Counted from the stretch's first letter, positions 19,239 through 28,101 are shown. The stretch is 64,000 bases of DNA from Terrilactibacillus tamarindi (GCF_009718825.1 NZ_WNHB01000003.1:62001-126000), one strand, 5' to 3'. Numbers and translations: made by a program. Notes: generated by a model from the sequence alone, not told the origin.

Positions 19239-19298
19239 AGAGTAATAGATTTCTAAAATTTATCTATTCTACTAATTTGAAAGAAGGTTTTTACGTTA

Positions 19299-20489
19299 AT
19301 GAAAAACCGGGCACGATTTTCTATCTTAGATAAGACTCTGTTGACCGGTAGCGGTTTGTTATCCTTACTTTTATCGAGGCTAGGACGTCATCCGACTCGT
19401 CTACAAACAAAAGGTAAAAATTCAGGTGATGTTGAACTGGATATGAATAAATTGTTAGGAAGAGCCATGATCAAACCAACACAGAGGATTAATGATTATC
19501 TGACGAATAAGACCATCCTTATTACTGGCGCAGGTGGTTCCATTGGTAGTGAGTTGGTTAAACAAGTTGCCAGTTTCACCCCTAAATGTGTTGTTTTGCT
19601 TGGTCATGGTGAAAATAGTATTTTTAATATTAAACAGACACTTGATCAAAAGTATCCTCAAATTAAATTCCACTATGTCATCGCAGATATTCAAGATAAA
19701 CCACACCTAGATTACATTTTTCAACAATACAAACCGGAGATTGTCTTTCATGCGGCTGCTCACAAACATGTCCCTTTGATGGAAATGAATATAGGTGCTG
19801 CTGTTCGTAATAATATCTTTGGTACAGATAACTTAGTAAAGATAGCCGCAAAATATCACGTTGAACGGTTTGTCTTCATATCGACTGATAAAGCCGTGTA
19901 CCCCGTTAATACAATGGGTTTGACAAAGCGGATCGGCGAGTTATTGGTTCAAACAATGGCAGAGAGAAGCAAGACAAAATTTTCTGTCGTAAGGTTTGGT
20001 AACGTCTTGGAAAGTCGAGGGAGTGTTATTCCGATATTCAAACAACAAATCGCCTCTGGAGGTCCAGTAACCGTAACGCACCCTGATATGGTGAGATATT
20101 TTATGACGATTCCGGAGGCGGTACTACTCGTCCTAGAAGCGGGAGCCTTGTCTAAAGGCGGAGAAGTGTTTGTTTTAGATATGGGGAAACCGGTTAAAAT
20201 TGTGGATCTTGCTAAAAATCTGATTGAACAATCAGGATACAGACTAGATAAGGATATAAAGATGGCGTTTACAGGTATAAGGCCAGGAGAAAAGTTAAAT
20301 GAGGTTTTGTTCTATGAGACAGAAAAGATTAAAAAGACGGATCATCCCCATGTTGTGATTGCTATTCCTAATAAAAATAAATCGTTGAATATAGACGAGG
20401 CATTGGAATCGATAAGAGCCTGCCTACTCGATTCACCTGAGCAATTGCATGACATGTTAATCTCAATTGTCGAGAAGGCAGGCCAGTAG
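19299..20489 (+). CDS. UDP-GlcNAc 4,6-dehydratase-like protein (short FlaA1/CapD family)
   Basis: A 396-residue soluble protein. After a 65-residue lead, the NAD-binding ITGAGGSIGSELVKQ motif begins near residue 73. STDKAVYPVNTMGLTKRIGE follows near 195, where the usual catalytic Tyr is replaced by Met (MGLTK), as in FlaA1/PseB-type inverting or retaining 4,6-dehydratases. The four membrane segments of full CapD/PglF proteins are absent. It makes a UDP-4-keto-6-deoxy-HexNAc, the precursor of bacillosamine, fucosamine or similar sugars. GAAGG precedes the ATG, and a candidate sigma-K promoter lies upstream. Confidence 0.85.
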   Translation: MKNRARFSILDKTLLTGSGLLSLLLSRLGRHPTRLQTKGKNSGDVELDMNKLLGRAMIKPTQRINDYLTNKTILITGAGGSIGSELVKQVASFTPKCVVLLGHGENSIFNIKQTLDQKYPQIKFHYVIADIQDKPHLDYIFQQYKPEIVFHAAAHKHVPLMEMNIGAAVRNNIFGTDNLVKIAAKYHVERFVFISTDKAVYPVNTMGLTKRIGELLVQTMAERSKTKFSVVRFGNVLESRGSVIPIFKQQIASGGPVTVTHPDMVRYFMTIPEAVLLVLEAGALSKGGEVFVLDMGKPVKIVDLAKNLIEQSGYRLDKDIKMAFTGIRPGEKLNEVLFYETEKIKKTDHPHVVIAIPNKNKSLNIDEALESIRACLLDSPEQLHDMLISIVEKAGQ

Positions 20490-20550
20490 ACATTTTGAGC
20501 CTGCCGTTGGTCTAAGTTTTATTCTAAGAAAAAGAAGGTGACAAAAGAGT

Positions 20551-21561
20551 ATGATAGACAAAGAACTAGCTCGTGAACTAGCAAGTCTATCAGATAAAGG
20601 CGTTAAAACCGTAGCTACGATAGGAATGACCTCAAGGCCATCAGCCCATTTTACAGTATTGCCTAGGCGTCAGGCGTGTGGATTTGAATTTATCAATGTC
20701 TTAGTTTCGAATGAGCAAGCAGCTGTACAATGTATGAACTATCTTGATAATAAAGTGAACTACATCTTTGTTGATGTCGAAGCAAAGAAAAATCTCGATC
20801 TTGAGAGCTTAGCATACAGAGTTATAAAGCAGTCCACAATCGTCCCATATAAACCAAATGATGTGACCTTAGAAGCGTGTGATCAGTTCTTATTATACTA
20901 TTTCGGGCATTCTGTTAAAAATAAAAAGTTACTCATCTACGGTGCGGGAAATATCGGCGGGAAGTTAGCCTTACGTTTGGCTGAACGTGGAGCAAAAGTA
21001 TCCTTGTATTCAAGAAATGGTGAAAAATGTGACTATGTGACTCATGCTTTAAACTTGCTACTTCCAAAATACTCGCCAAATAAAATTGAGGCAATGAAAA
21101 AAATAGACGATCAGTCTAACTTTTTTGATGGGTTGATTTCATTTGTATCAGCTGAACAAGTAGTCGGTGAAGAGATGATAAACCTATTGAAAAAAAACGC
21201 TTTAGTTTTGGATGGTGGCATCAATAATTTTACCCCCCAATTTTACCAACAATCATTCACAAAACTATTACACTGTTATCGATTAGATGTTCGAATAGGG
21301 TTTCTTTATTCCCTATTACCTCTAAGTCCATATATTCGAGATTTCTTTAAAAGTGTACAAGGAAAGTCAATGATTGAAACGATTCCAGTTGTTTCTGGCG
21401 GTGTCATAGGCAGCGAAGGAGACATTGTTGTGGATAACGTTAATTTTCCTCGTCAATTGATTGGCATAGCCAATGGTATAGGAGGACTAAAGAATAAAGA
21501 AGAGTACACGCCTGTTGATTTGCAGAATTTAAAGCTAGTCCAGCGTCATTTACAATCTTAA
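20551..21561 (+). CDS. NAD(P)-binding Rossmann-fold protein of unknown reaction
   Basis: A 336-residue protein not assigned to a named family. The middle (from about residue 131) has LLIYGAGNIGGKLALRLAE, a Rossmann GxGxxG nucleotide-binding motif with an arrangement like methylene-THF or alanine dehydrogenases. DGGINNFTP and VSGGVIGSEGDIVVDNVNF follow in the C-terminal half. The N-terminal 125 residues are a separate alpha/beta region. It sits 61 bp after the UDP-sugar dehydratase and before two small coat-like proteins, so a role in making an unusual sugar or amide is likely. GAAGGTG precedes the ATG. Confidence 0.7.
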   Translation: MIDKELARELASLSDKGVKTVATIGMTSRPSAHFTVLPRRQACGFEFINVLVSNEQAAVQCMNYLDNKVNYIFVDVEAKKNLDLESLAYRVIKQSTIVPYKPNDVTLEACDQFLLYYFGHSVKNKKLLIYGAGNIGGKLALRLAERGAKVSLYSRNGEKCDYVTHALNLLLPKYSPNKIEAMKKIDDQSNFFDGLISFVSAEQVVGEEMINLLKKNALVLDGGINNFTPQFYQQSFTKLLHCYRLDVRIGFLYSLLPLSPYIRDFFKSVQGKSMIETIPVVSGGVIGSEGDIVVDNVNFPRQLIGIANGIGGLKNKEEYTPVDLQNLKLVQRHLQS

Positions 21562-21654
21562 TAGGGTTAAACCTAACCTCTCATATTTAAAACTATCAAT
21601 CTGTTATACAAAGGACGTTCGCATATTTATAGTAAATTAATTCAAGTGTCATGT

Positions 21655-21682
21655 ACGCTAAGAGATTCTGCATCATATTTTA
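21655..21682 (+). promoter_or_regulatory. candidate sigma-K promoter of the two DUF2642-like genes
   Basis: AC at 21655, 17 bases, CATATTTTA at 21674: exact AC-N17-CATANNNTA, 45 bp upstream of the GTG start at 21727. Spore-coat genes are typically sigma-K dependent. Confidence 0.6.
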
Positions 21683-21726
21683 AAGTGTAAGGACAAAATA
21701 AATTTTTTACGGAAAGGACGATTCAA

Positions 21727-22086
21727 GTGGCTCTAACAAGAGAACAAAGATTAGAGTTATTGCAAAGACTTCTTCGGTTATCTCAGTCTATTGGAAATAC
21801 GACGAGTAGCTCTGGGGCGGGATTATCAATAGACACTCCAATATTTGATTTGAACTTTGATTTAAATATTCCAGGTCTCGGTGGTGGTTCTACTCCTTCA
21901 ACACCATCCACAATACCAGCTCTATTAGCAACTTTGGTTAATGAACAAGTCGTATTATCAACCCCAGGCGGTACAGTTTCGGGGACATTAATTTCCGTTC
22001 AAACCGATTATGTTGTTGTCGTTCAAGCTGACGGAACCTTAAACTTAGTCCCTCTCTCGAAAATTCAAACCGTAAGAGAACTATAA
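21727..22086 (+). CDS. DUF2642-like spore coat/crust-type protein
   Basis: A 119-residue protein. The N-terminus (about 1-30) is a helical region rich in Arg, Leu and Gln. A low-complexity Ser/Gly/Thr/Pro linker (GLGGGSTPSTPSTIPALL) follows. The C-terminal 50 residues (VVLSTPGGTVSGTLISVQTD, then VVVVQADGTLNLVPLSKI) resemble the small beta-barrel DUF2642 found in Bacillus coat proteins. The start is GTG with GGAAAGGACG upstream. The Ser/Thr-rich linker could accept glycans. It is the likely protein partner of the glycan locus (inference), and the next gene encodes the same barrel alone. Confidence 0.7.
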   Translation: MALTREQRLELLQRLLRLSQSIGNTTSSSGAGLSIDTPIFDLNFDLNIPGLGGGSTPSTPSTIPALLATLVNEQVVLSTPGGTVSGTLISVQTDYVVVVQADGTLNLVPLSKIQTVREL

Positions 22087-22100
22087 GGAGGTCATAGAAT

Positions 22101-22313
22101 ATGTTTGATAGTACTTTAGCAGCAGAATTAGCTGATCGCGTAGGTTCTAGAGTTGAAATTACACTTGATGATGAAACCGTCATAGAGGGCATTTTGTCGA
22201 CAGTGGTAGGCGATTTATTAACAGTGATCGAAGTCTCAACTTACGGTCCTGGTGTTGCCGTTAACATTTCTATTTCAGCGGTTAGCATTATAAGCTTTCC
22301 ACAAGCTGCATAA
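22101..22313 (+). CDS. small DUF2642-like barrel protein
   Basis: A 70-residue protein that is essentially one barrel: VGSRVEITLDDETVIEGILS, then VVGDLLTVIEVSTYG and a hydrophobic end. It shares the pattern of the C-terminal domain of the preceding protein (variable loop between V-E/G-I-L-S and a hydrophobic strand). It starts 15 bp after that gene with AAGGAGGTC upstream, so the two are co-translated. Probably a spore surface or coat component; this is inferred from its neighbours and the sigma-K boxes. Confidence 0.65.
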   Translation: MFDSTLAAELADRVGSRVEITLDDETVIEGILSTVVGDLLTVIEVSTYGPGVAVNISISAVSIISFPQAA

Positions 22314-22328
22314 TAGTGTAAAAGATCA

Positions 22329-22363
22329 ATCCCCTCCTATCTTTAGGAGAGGATTTTTCTTTT
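22329..22363 (+). terminator. terminator of the spore-surface locus
   Basis: ATCCCCTCCTA pairs with TAGGAGAGGAT (one mismatch) around a 4-nt loop and is followed by TTTTTCTTTT. Confidence 0.85.
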
Positions 22364-22423
22364 AATCTTCCTTTTTTAAAGAGAAGAAACAGGATGGCTA
22401 ATTTACTTATCTTGGAGGTAAAA

Positions 22424-23308
22424 ATGCAAAAGATCATCATTTTTGCTTTTATTGGATTAATTGCACAACTGATTGACGGATCATTAGGTATGGCCTATGG
22501 TGTTTCATCAACCTCCCTTTTACTAGCCTTTGGCATAGCGCCAGCAGTGGCTTCGACTTCTATCCACATGGCAGAAGTTGTGACAACGGCCGCATCAGGA
22601 ATTTCTCATATTAGATTTGGGAATGTGGATCGACAAACCGTTCTGAAATTGACCATACCAGGTGCGATCGGAGCTTTTATTGGTGCATGTTTTCTAAGCG
22701 GTTTACCTGGCCACATGATTAAACCTTACGTATCTCTATTTTTAATAGTCCTCGGCTTATATGTTCTCTTTCGGTTTATTTTTTATCAAAAAAAGAAACA
22801 AGAGAAAGAATCGATTAATTTAAATAAGAAACAATCCATCTCCATTGGGTTCATTGCTGGATTCGCCGATGCCACAGGTGGAGGGGGATGGGGACCACTA
22901 ACCACGCCCATTCTATTATCTAAGAAGGGAACATCCGTTAGAAAGGTAGTAGGTACCGTCGATACAAGTGAATTTGCTGTTTCGGTTGCGGCTACGGTTG
23001 GGTTTCTAATTTCACTCGGTTGGAAGGAAGTGGATTGGAAATGGGTCCTCGCTCTTATGTTAGGTGGACTAATCGCTGCTCCTATCGCGGCTTGGTTAGT
23101 ACGAAAATTACCATCTTATTTGCTTGGTGTTCTTGTAGGTGGACTCATCATTTTAACGAACGTTTGGACATTATTAGGGACTTGGAAAGTCGATGAGATG
23201 TTAATACTTGGGGTTTATATCGTTTTATTGGTCGGTTGGGGATTTGCCATCGTGTATGCCTATAGAAGACATAAAAGACATCGGGATGATGAACACTTGA
23301 ATTCCTAG
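22424..23308 (+). CDS. TauE/SafE-family sulfite/sulfonate exporter
   Basis: A 294-residue membrane protein with about eight hydrophobic segments. Each half begins with a similar motif (LIDGSLGMAYGVSSTSLLL near residue 18, FADATGGGGWGPLTTPILL near 145), the internal repeat expected for TauE/YfcA proteins. These move organosulfonates, sulfite or related anions across the membrane. The start is placed at the ATG at 22424 because GGAGG is five bases upstream; the frame extends back to 22394. It may serve sulfur handling together with the YeeE-type gene at 30771, but that is inference. Confidence 0.85.
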   Translation: MQKIIIFAFIGLIAQLIDGSLGMAYGVSSTSLLLAFGIAPAVASTSIHMAEVVTTAASGISHIRFGNVDRQTVLKLTIPGAIGAFIGACFLSGLPGHMIKPYVSLFLIVLGLYVLFRFIFYQKKKQEKESINLNKKQSISIGFIAGFADATGGGGWGPLTTPILLSKKGTSVRKVVGTVDTSEFAVSVAATVGFLISLGWKEVDWKWVLALMLGGLIAAPIAAWLVRKLPSYLLGVLVGGLIILTNVWTLLGTWKVDEMLILGVYIVLLVGWGFAIVYAYRRHKRHRDDEHLNS

Positions 23309-23339
23309 TATTTTTGCATGCATGAGTAAAAATGTATCC

Positions 23340-23486
23340 CGCCACATCAAAGGAGGATTGCGCCACTTCGAAGGGGAATTGCGCTAAATCAAAGGAGATT
23401 GCGGCACTTCAAGGAAGAATTGCGCCACTTCAAAGGAGGATGGCGGCACTTCGAAGGAAGATTGCGCCACTTCGAAGGAGGATTGT
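23340..23486 (-). repeat. 21-bp tandem array 2 (about 7 units)
   Basis: About seven units of 20-21 bp. On the plus strand they read ATTGCGCCACTTCGAAGGA, the opposite orientation to arrays 1 and 3. One unit has lost a base and one has ATGGCGG in place of ATTGCGC, so this is the most degraded array. It follows the TauE exporter gene directly and precedes other repeat remnants. Confidence 0.9.
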
Positions 23487-23506
23487 AATAACGGCGAGTA
23501 TTGCCC

Positions 23507-23549
23507 CCCACCTCAAGGTAATGAGTGCAAATGAGTGTTTCTAGGTGGG
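23507..23549 (-). repeat. inverted partial copy of the 115-bp interspersed element
   Basis: CCCACCTCAAGGTAATGAGT ... TTTCTAGGTGGG is the reverse complement of the core stem seen at 54450-54482 (CCGCCTAGGAATG ... CATTACCTTGAGG). The ends CCCACCT/AGGTGGG pair perfectly, so this copy alone can form a hairpin. The flanking arms of the element are missing. Confidence 0.75.
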
Positions 23550-23740
23550 ATGAAGAAAACACCCTCTGTTGAAGTTTCACTTTACAATAAAAATCAAAAA
23601 TGGTTAGAGATCTTTATTATTTAACAAACTATTCACCCTAATATGGCTATAAAGTGAATCCTGCGACCCATACCTCTGCATTCGGGTGCGATTATGTTAA
23701 AGTGTAGAAAACCGCGATTTGTTTGTTTCAAAACTGTGCC

Positions 23741-23779
23741 GCCTTGAACTTCTTGCTTCTAATTTATCACCGTTTTTAT
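23741..23779 (+). repeat. remnant end of the GTTCAAAAAG-ended repeat
   Basis: CCTTGAACTTCTTGCTTCTAATTT followed by ACCGTTTTT matches the last 40 bp of the copies ending at 19143 and 32474, but the terminal inverted repeat is eroded. With the array and the inverted element before it, this accounts for most of the 557-bp gene-free stretch 23309-23865. Confidence 0.55.
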
Positions 23780-23865
23780 TTCATCCTCTAGCACATTAAC
23801 ACAAGCGATATTGAATTCAATTCATAAACTAATAGTAAGACAAACTATTCCCAAGAGGAGAGGAT

Positions 23866-24669
23866 ATGTCGATGGTATTAAAATTATATTTAGATCCTGG
23901 CCACGGCGGAAAGGACTTGGGTGCTAGTGGCAATGGATTACAAGAAAAAGACTTAACTCTACAAATTGCGCTTCGTATACGAGACATCCTGAAGAATGAG
24001 TATACGGGACATTCTATAAAAATGAGTCGAACAACAGATACGTATAGGGCACTTAGCCAGCGTACGAATGAAGCCAATAGCTGGGGAGCCACGTTCTTTC
24101 TAAGCATCCATGTTAATGCTGGTGGAGGAACAGGTTATGAAGACTACGTTTATCCTGGGACAGGAAGTCCAACCACAACTTACCAAAATATTATTCATCA
24201 AGCCGTGATAGGCTCCACACGATTTAAAGATAGAGGAAAGAAAACCGCCAATTATCATGTCTTGCGTGAATCATACATGCCAGCCCTCCTGACAGAGAAC
24301 GGTTTTATTGATCGTGACTCCGATGCAAATAAACTTAAACAATCTGACTTTATTGAAAAAATCGCCCGAGGTCATGTCAATGGTCTCGTTAAAGCTTTTC
24401 ATCTTTCTAGAAAAAAGGGAGCAAATAAAGGAAAAGCTTCGGCAAGGACTTCGTCAAGGAATTCAAACGACAGATCCTTTAGAGTTCGTGTGAAAGTACA
24501 AGATCTTTATTATTACAATAAACCTGATTGGAAGGCAAAAGTAGGACTAGTTCATAAAGATGAAGTATTTACGGTAGTTAAGACCTTAAGGGTCAACGGA
24601 TCCAAAATGTATAAGCTCAAAAGTGGCAACTTTCTCACTGCGAATACAAATTATGTAGAAATCTTATAA
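23866..24669 (+). CDS. N-acetylmuramoyl-L-alanine amidase (CwlC-type, amidase_3)
   Basis: A 267-residue hydrolase. The zinc amidase domain covers residues about 4-180: LYLDPGHGGKDLGASGNG carries the first zinc His, LTENGFIDRDSDANKL carries the catalytic Glu, and FLSIHVNAGG carries another zinc His. A Lys/Ser linker leads to a C-terminal SH3-like cell-wall-binding region (about 200-267). There is no signal peptide, as in CwlC and phage endolysins, which suggests release by mother-cell lysis. It cleaves the amide bond between muramic acid and the stem peptide. GGAGAGG precedes the ATG. A CATAAACTA box lies upstream, but no -35 AC is at the right distance. Confidence 0.88.
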   Translation: MSMVLKLYLDPGHGGKDLGASGNGLQEKDLTLQIALRIRDILKNEYTGHSIKMSRTTDTYRALSQRTNEANSWGATFFLSIHVNAGGGTGYEDYVYPGTGSPTTTYQNIIHQAVIGSTRFKDRGKKTANYHVLRESYMPALLTENGFIDRDSDANKLKQSDFIEKIARGHVNGLVKAFHLSRKKGANKGKASARTSSRNSNDRSFRVRVKVQDLYYYNKPDWKAKVGLVHKDEVFTVVKTLRVNGSKMYKLKSGNFLTANTNYVEIL

Positions 24670-24687
24670 CCCCTAATTGTTTAGACG

Positions 24688-24730
24688 CACGTTTATGAAT
24701 AAAGCTTGTGTTCATAAGCGTGTTTTTTTA
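24688..24730 (+). terminator. terminator of the amidase gene
   Basis: CACGTTTATGAA pairs with TTCATAAGCGTG (one G-T wobble) and is followed by TTTTTTT. Confidence 0.85.
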
Positions 24731-24865
24731 GGCATTAGGCATGGCGGTTCAAATTGGAAACAAACCTACAAACTTATTGGAAAACGCTTCATTGCCAAAA
24801 CTCTACAATTTCTTCACAAAATAGTGACAATATTCGAAAGATCACTAGAAGTTTTTTACTGGTCT

Positions 24866-24874
24866 TGCTATAAT
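24866..24874 (+). promoter_or_regulatory. extended -10 promoter of the branched-chain aminotransferase
   Basis: TGCTATAAT is an extended -10 (TGnTATAAT) 34 bp upstream of the ATG. The -35 region (TAGAAG at the right distance) is poor, as is common for extended -10 promoters. Confidence 0.5.
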
Positions 24875-24907
24875 GTATGTTAAACATTGAAGACCTAAGG
24901 AGATGTC

Positions 24908-25999
24908 ATGATGAGTAAAAAAATAGAGATCACTTTGACGACACAAAAGAAAGATAAACCAGACTATAACAAACTAGGATTTGGCAGATACTTTACGGAT
25001 CACATGTTTGTGATGGATTATCATACGGATAAAGGGTGGTACGATCCACGAATTGTCCCTTATGAGCCAATTTCCTTAAGCCCATCCTCCATGGTATTTC
25101 ACTATGGTCAAGCTGTATTTGAAGGTATGAAGGCTTATCGCACGGAGAAAGGCCAAGTTCTATTATTCCGTCCTGATAAAAACCTTAGTCGCCTAAACAC
25201 ATCAAACGAACGATTAGACATACCAGCCGTCGATGAAGCGTTTGTGATCGATGCCATTAAGAAATTAATTACGGTCGACAAAGAATGGGTTCCAACAGCA
25301 GAAGGACAGTCTCTTTACATTAGACCATTCATCATTGCTACAGAACCTTATTTAGGAGTCAGACCTTCCTCTGAATATAAATTGATTGTGATCTTATCTC
25401 CTGTAGGATCTTATTATGGAGACCAATTAAAACCCGTTAAAATCTACGTTGAGGATGACTATGTTCGCTCAGTCAAAGGCGGCGTTGGTTTTACCAAAAC
25501 CTCAGGGAACTACGCTGCCAGTTTGAAAGCTCAAACAGAAGCAGAAAAAGTCGGCTATGCCCAAGTTCTCTGGCTAGACGGTGTTGAGAAAAAATATGTT
25601 GAAGAAGTGGGCAGCATGAACATCTTCTTTAAAATTGATGGTGAAGTCGTTACTCCTGCGTTGAACGGAAGTATTCTTGCGGGTGTGACACGTGACTCCG
25701 TTATTAACTTATTGAAACATTGGGGTGTTCCAGTTTCAGAGAAGAAAATTGCCATCGAAGACATCTACGAAGCATCTAAAGCTGGCAAACTTGAAGAAGT
25801 TTTTGGAACAGGAACAGCGGCCGTTATCTCACCGGTTGGCGAGTTGAAATGGGAAGACCATGTGATGAACGTGAATAATGGTGAGATTGGACCGATCTCT
25901 CAAAAACTCTACGATGCCATTACAGGTATTCAAAGCGGTAAAATAAAAGATGAGTTTGGTTGGACTACTGATGTTGAAGAGTTAGCAACAATAAAATAA
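24908..25999 (+). CDS. ilvE: branched-chain-amino-acid aminotransferase
   Basis: A 363-residue fold-type IV PLP enzyme of the long (ilvK/YbgE) branch. It shows FGRYFTDHMFVMDY near the N-terminus, FHYGQAVFEGMKAYR, and GVGFTKTSGNYAASL containing the PLP-binding lysine segment, followed by EEVGSMNIFF. It catalyses the last step of leucine, isoleucine and valine synthesis and the first step of their degradation, with glutamate as partner, in the cytoplasm. AAGGAGATGTC precedes the start; a second ATG follows directly. It is monocistronic, with an extended -10 promoter before and a strong terminator after. Confidence 0.95.
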   Translation: MMSKKIEITLTTQKKDKPDYNKLGFGRYFTDHMFVMDYHTDKGWYDPRIVPYEPISLSPSSMVFHYGQAVFEGMKAYRTEKGQVLLFRPDKNLSRLNTSNERLDIPAVDEAFVIDAIKKLITVDKEWVPTAEGQSLYIRPFIIATEPYLGVRPSSEYKLIVILSPVGSYYGDQLKPVKIYVEDDYVRSVKGGVGFTKTSGNYAASLKAQTEAEKVGYAQVLWLDGVEKKYVEEVGSMNIFFKIDGEVVTPALNGSILAGVTRDSVINLLKHWGVPVSEKKIAIEDIYEASKAGKLEEVFGTGTAAVISPVGELKWEDHVMNVNNGEIGPISQKLYDAITGIQSGKIKDEFGWTTDVEELATIK

Positions 26000-26042
26000 A
26001 GTAAGATCATCATACAAGTAGATCCCATCCATATAAGAAAAT

Positions 26043-26101
26043 AACCCTATCTATGACCTTGAGGTAACCTCAATGGATGCATAGATAGGGTTACATTTTT
26101 T
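26043..26101 (+). terminator. terminator of the branched-chain aminotransferase
   Basis: AACCCTATCTATG pairs with CATAGATAGGGTT around an internal ACCTTGAGGTAACCTCAA hairpin, followed by ACATTTTTTT. Confidence 0.9.
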
Positions 26102-26196
26102 TAAAAGACAACACCACTGCAAGATGAAGTCATGATAAAATAAAGGTAAATAATATAGAAAAGAAACAGAAGAGAAAAGGGCAAAGGATGATCATA

Positions 26197-27357
26197 TTGG
26201 AACACCTCGTGAATGAAAATGTTAAAGCAGTTCAAGTTAGTGGTATTAGACGATTTACTCAGCTCATGGCTAAATATCCAGATGTCCTATCTCTTACGAT
26301 TGGACAACCTGATTTTAAAACACCAGAACATGTCAAAGAAGCGGCCAAAGCAGCCATCGATCATAACCATACAGCTTACACCGCCATGGAAGGCGTGCCA
26401 GAACTTCGCGAAGCGATCTCACAGTTTGCCTTAAAGAAATACCATCTTCATTATGATCCGGAATCAGAAATCATAGCAACGATTGGGGCAACTGAAGCGC
26501 TAGATATCACGTTTCGTACTTTTTTAAGTCCTGGAGATGAAGTGATTATTCCTGCACCGGCTTATCCAGGCTATGCGGGACCGATTGAATTATGTGGCGG
26601 GGTTCCTATTTATGTAGATACAACTCAGACAGATTTTAAAATTACAAGTGAACAAATAAAAAAACATCTATCTAACCGGACGAAAATGGTGGTCATTCCA
26701 TATCCATGTAATCCCACAGGATGTGTTTTAACAAAAGAAGAACTCGATGATCTTGTGAGTGTCTTAAAAGATGAAGATGTGATTGTTCTCTCTGATGAAA
26801 TTTATAGTGAACTTACATATGGGATAAAACATCTGTCAATTGCAGAATACCCAGTCATGAAAAAGAAAACAGTCGTGATAAACGGCTTATCAAAATCCCA
26901 TGCCATGACTGGCTGGCGAATGGGGTATATTTTATCTGATAAAGACTTAATTAAACACATCATTAAATCGCATCAATACGCGGTGACATGTATTTCAAGT
27001 ATTACGCAGTATGCCGCTATTGAAGCTTTAACAAATGGAATTAATGATGCCGAACCTATGCGGCAATCATATGAAAAAAGATTAGACTATGTACTTGAAC
27101 GATTGAAAAATATGGGTATCGACACCGTTCGTCCACAAGGGGCCTTTTATGTTTTTCCTTCAATTAAAAAGTTCAATTTGACCTCATTTGATTTTGCTCA
27201 CCAGTTACTTGAAAAAGAACATGTCGGTGTGATCCCTGGCGATGCCTTTTCCCCACTTGGAGAAGGTTATATCCGTATCTCATATGCTTATTCACTAGAA
27301 AAGCTACAAGAAGGGTTGGATCGACTCGAACGATTTATTCAAACATTAAAGAAATGA
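26197..27357 (+). CDS. patA: class I/II aminotransferase, PatA/N-acetyl-diaminopimelate aminotransferase type
   Basis: A 386-residue PLP enzyme. SLTIGQPDFKTPEHV near residue 33, YPCNPTGCVL near 168 and NGLSKSHAMTGWRMGY near 231 (PLP lysine in the SKS) place it close to PatA, which transaminates N-acetyl-LL-diaminopimelate in lysine synthesis. The start is set at TTG 26197, giving M-EHLVNENV as in PatA, with AAAGGATGA upstream; ATG at 26188 is in frame and also usable. Related aminotransferases of aspartate/aromatic type cannot be excluded. Confidence 0.85.
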   Translation: MEHLVNENVKAVQVSGIRRFTQLMAKYPDVLSLTIGQPDFKTPEHVKEAAKAAIDHNHTAYTAMEGVPELREAISQFALKKYHLHYDPESEIIATIGATEALDITFRTFLSPGDEVIIPAPAYPGYAGPIELCGGVPIYVDTTQTDFKITSEQIKKHLSNRTKMVVIPYPCNPTGCVLTKEELDDLVSVLKDEDVIVLSDEIYSELTYGIKHLSIAEYPVMKKKTVVINGLSKSHAMTGWRMGYILSDKDLIKHIIKSHQYAVTCISSITQYAAIEALTNGINDAEPMRQSYEKRLDYVLERLKNMGIDTVRPQGAFYVFPSIKKFNLTSFDFAHQLLEKEHVGVIPGDAFSPLGEGYIRISYAYSLEKLQEGLDRLERFIQTLKK

Positions 27358-27362
27358 AAAAA

Positions 27363-27394
27363 GAGGGGATTAGGTAAAATATCTAATTCCCTCT
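27363..27394. terminator. bidirectional terminator between patA and hsp20
   Basis: AGAGGGGATTAG and CTAATTCCCTCT form a near-perfect stem in the 35-bp space between the two convergent genes; it touches the hsp20 stop codon. Confidence 0.7.
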
Positions 27395-27890
27395 AGTCTT
27401 CAATCGTTAATGTATTATTCGTTTTTGGATATTTCGGTCCTCTAATTTGAAGTTTTCCATTTCTAAACGTCGCTTTCGTCCGTTGTTTAACAATGGTATA
27501 AGGTAAATAAATTGTTCGAGAAGATTGTTGCATCCGTCTTTCATGATAATAATAATGCTCGGCATCGTGATTGGCGTTTGTTTCTTCTTTTTGTATAACC
27601 GTAATTCGAAGACGATCTCCTAACATTTCAATATGGATATTCTGACGATCGACACCTGGAAGATCGGCATCAACCACCCACTCAGACTCCGTCTCATAAA
27701 CATCTACAGGAAAAGAAGTCCATTTCAAAGAAGAACCTTGAAAAAATGAATCAATGGAATCCAAAATACCACGATAAGGCTCACTCTTAAAGAACTCATC
27801 CATCCGGCCAAGGAGACCTTGACTAAAATGGAATGGTTTTGGTGGAAGTTTCCTTAATTTATTTTCAGGTTCTTTATTTTGTTCATCCAT
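27393..27890 (-). CDS. small heat shock protein, Hsp20/alpha-crystallin family
   Basis: A 165-residue protein whose residues about 55-160 form the alpha-crystallin domain: DLPGVDRQNIHIEMLGDRLRI in the first strands and the conserved ATFRNGKLQIRGPKY near the end. These proteins are ATP-independent holdases that bind unfolding proteins. The N-terminal 50 residues are variable and aromatic (HFSQGLLGRMDEFF). In Bacillus, relatives include YocM and coat-associated CotM. AAGGAGATAGG precedes the ATG. It is convergent with patA. Confidence 0.9.
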   Translation of the reverse strand: MDEQNKEPENKLRKLPPKPFHFSQGLLGRMDEFFKSEPYRGILDSIDSFFQGSSLKWTSFPVDVYETESEWVVDADLPGVDRQNIHIEMLGDRLRITVIQKEETNANHDAEHYYYHERRMQQSSRTIYLPYTIVKQRTKATFRNGKLQIRGPKYPKTNNTLTIED

Positions 27891-28008
27891 GATCCTATCT
27901 CCTTTTTAAAAATAGTGCTCGGACTCACATAGCCCGCCCCACTATTAATTTATGAGTTTCTTTTGAAGCTTGTGACACTAAAATTGTAATGTGGTTTTCT
28001 TAATCTCC

Positions 28009-28101
28009 CACTGTTTGAAAGCATGAACCAATACTTCATGCGGTCCCCACCCAGGAATGCTCGTTTACCCTCATTACCTTGAGCCGTTTATGCAAGATAA
28101 G
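28009..28101 (+). repeat. copy of the 115-bp interspersed element
   Basis: Reads CCACTGTTTGAAAGCATGAACC ... CTTCATGCGG ... CACCCAGGAATGCTCGTTTA ... CATTACCTTGAG. This follows the same order as the copies at 46011 and 54395, but the right-hand end (AATGCGGGATAAAA) is degenerate. It lies in the divergent promoter region between hsp20 and the GNAT gene. Confidence 0.75.

Noticed and set aside
23340-23486. CRISPR-like reading of the short arrays
   Set aside because: The units are contiguous with no unique spacers, and no cas genes are in the window.
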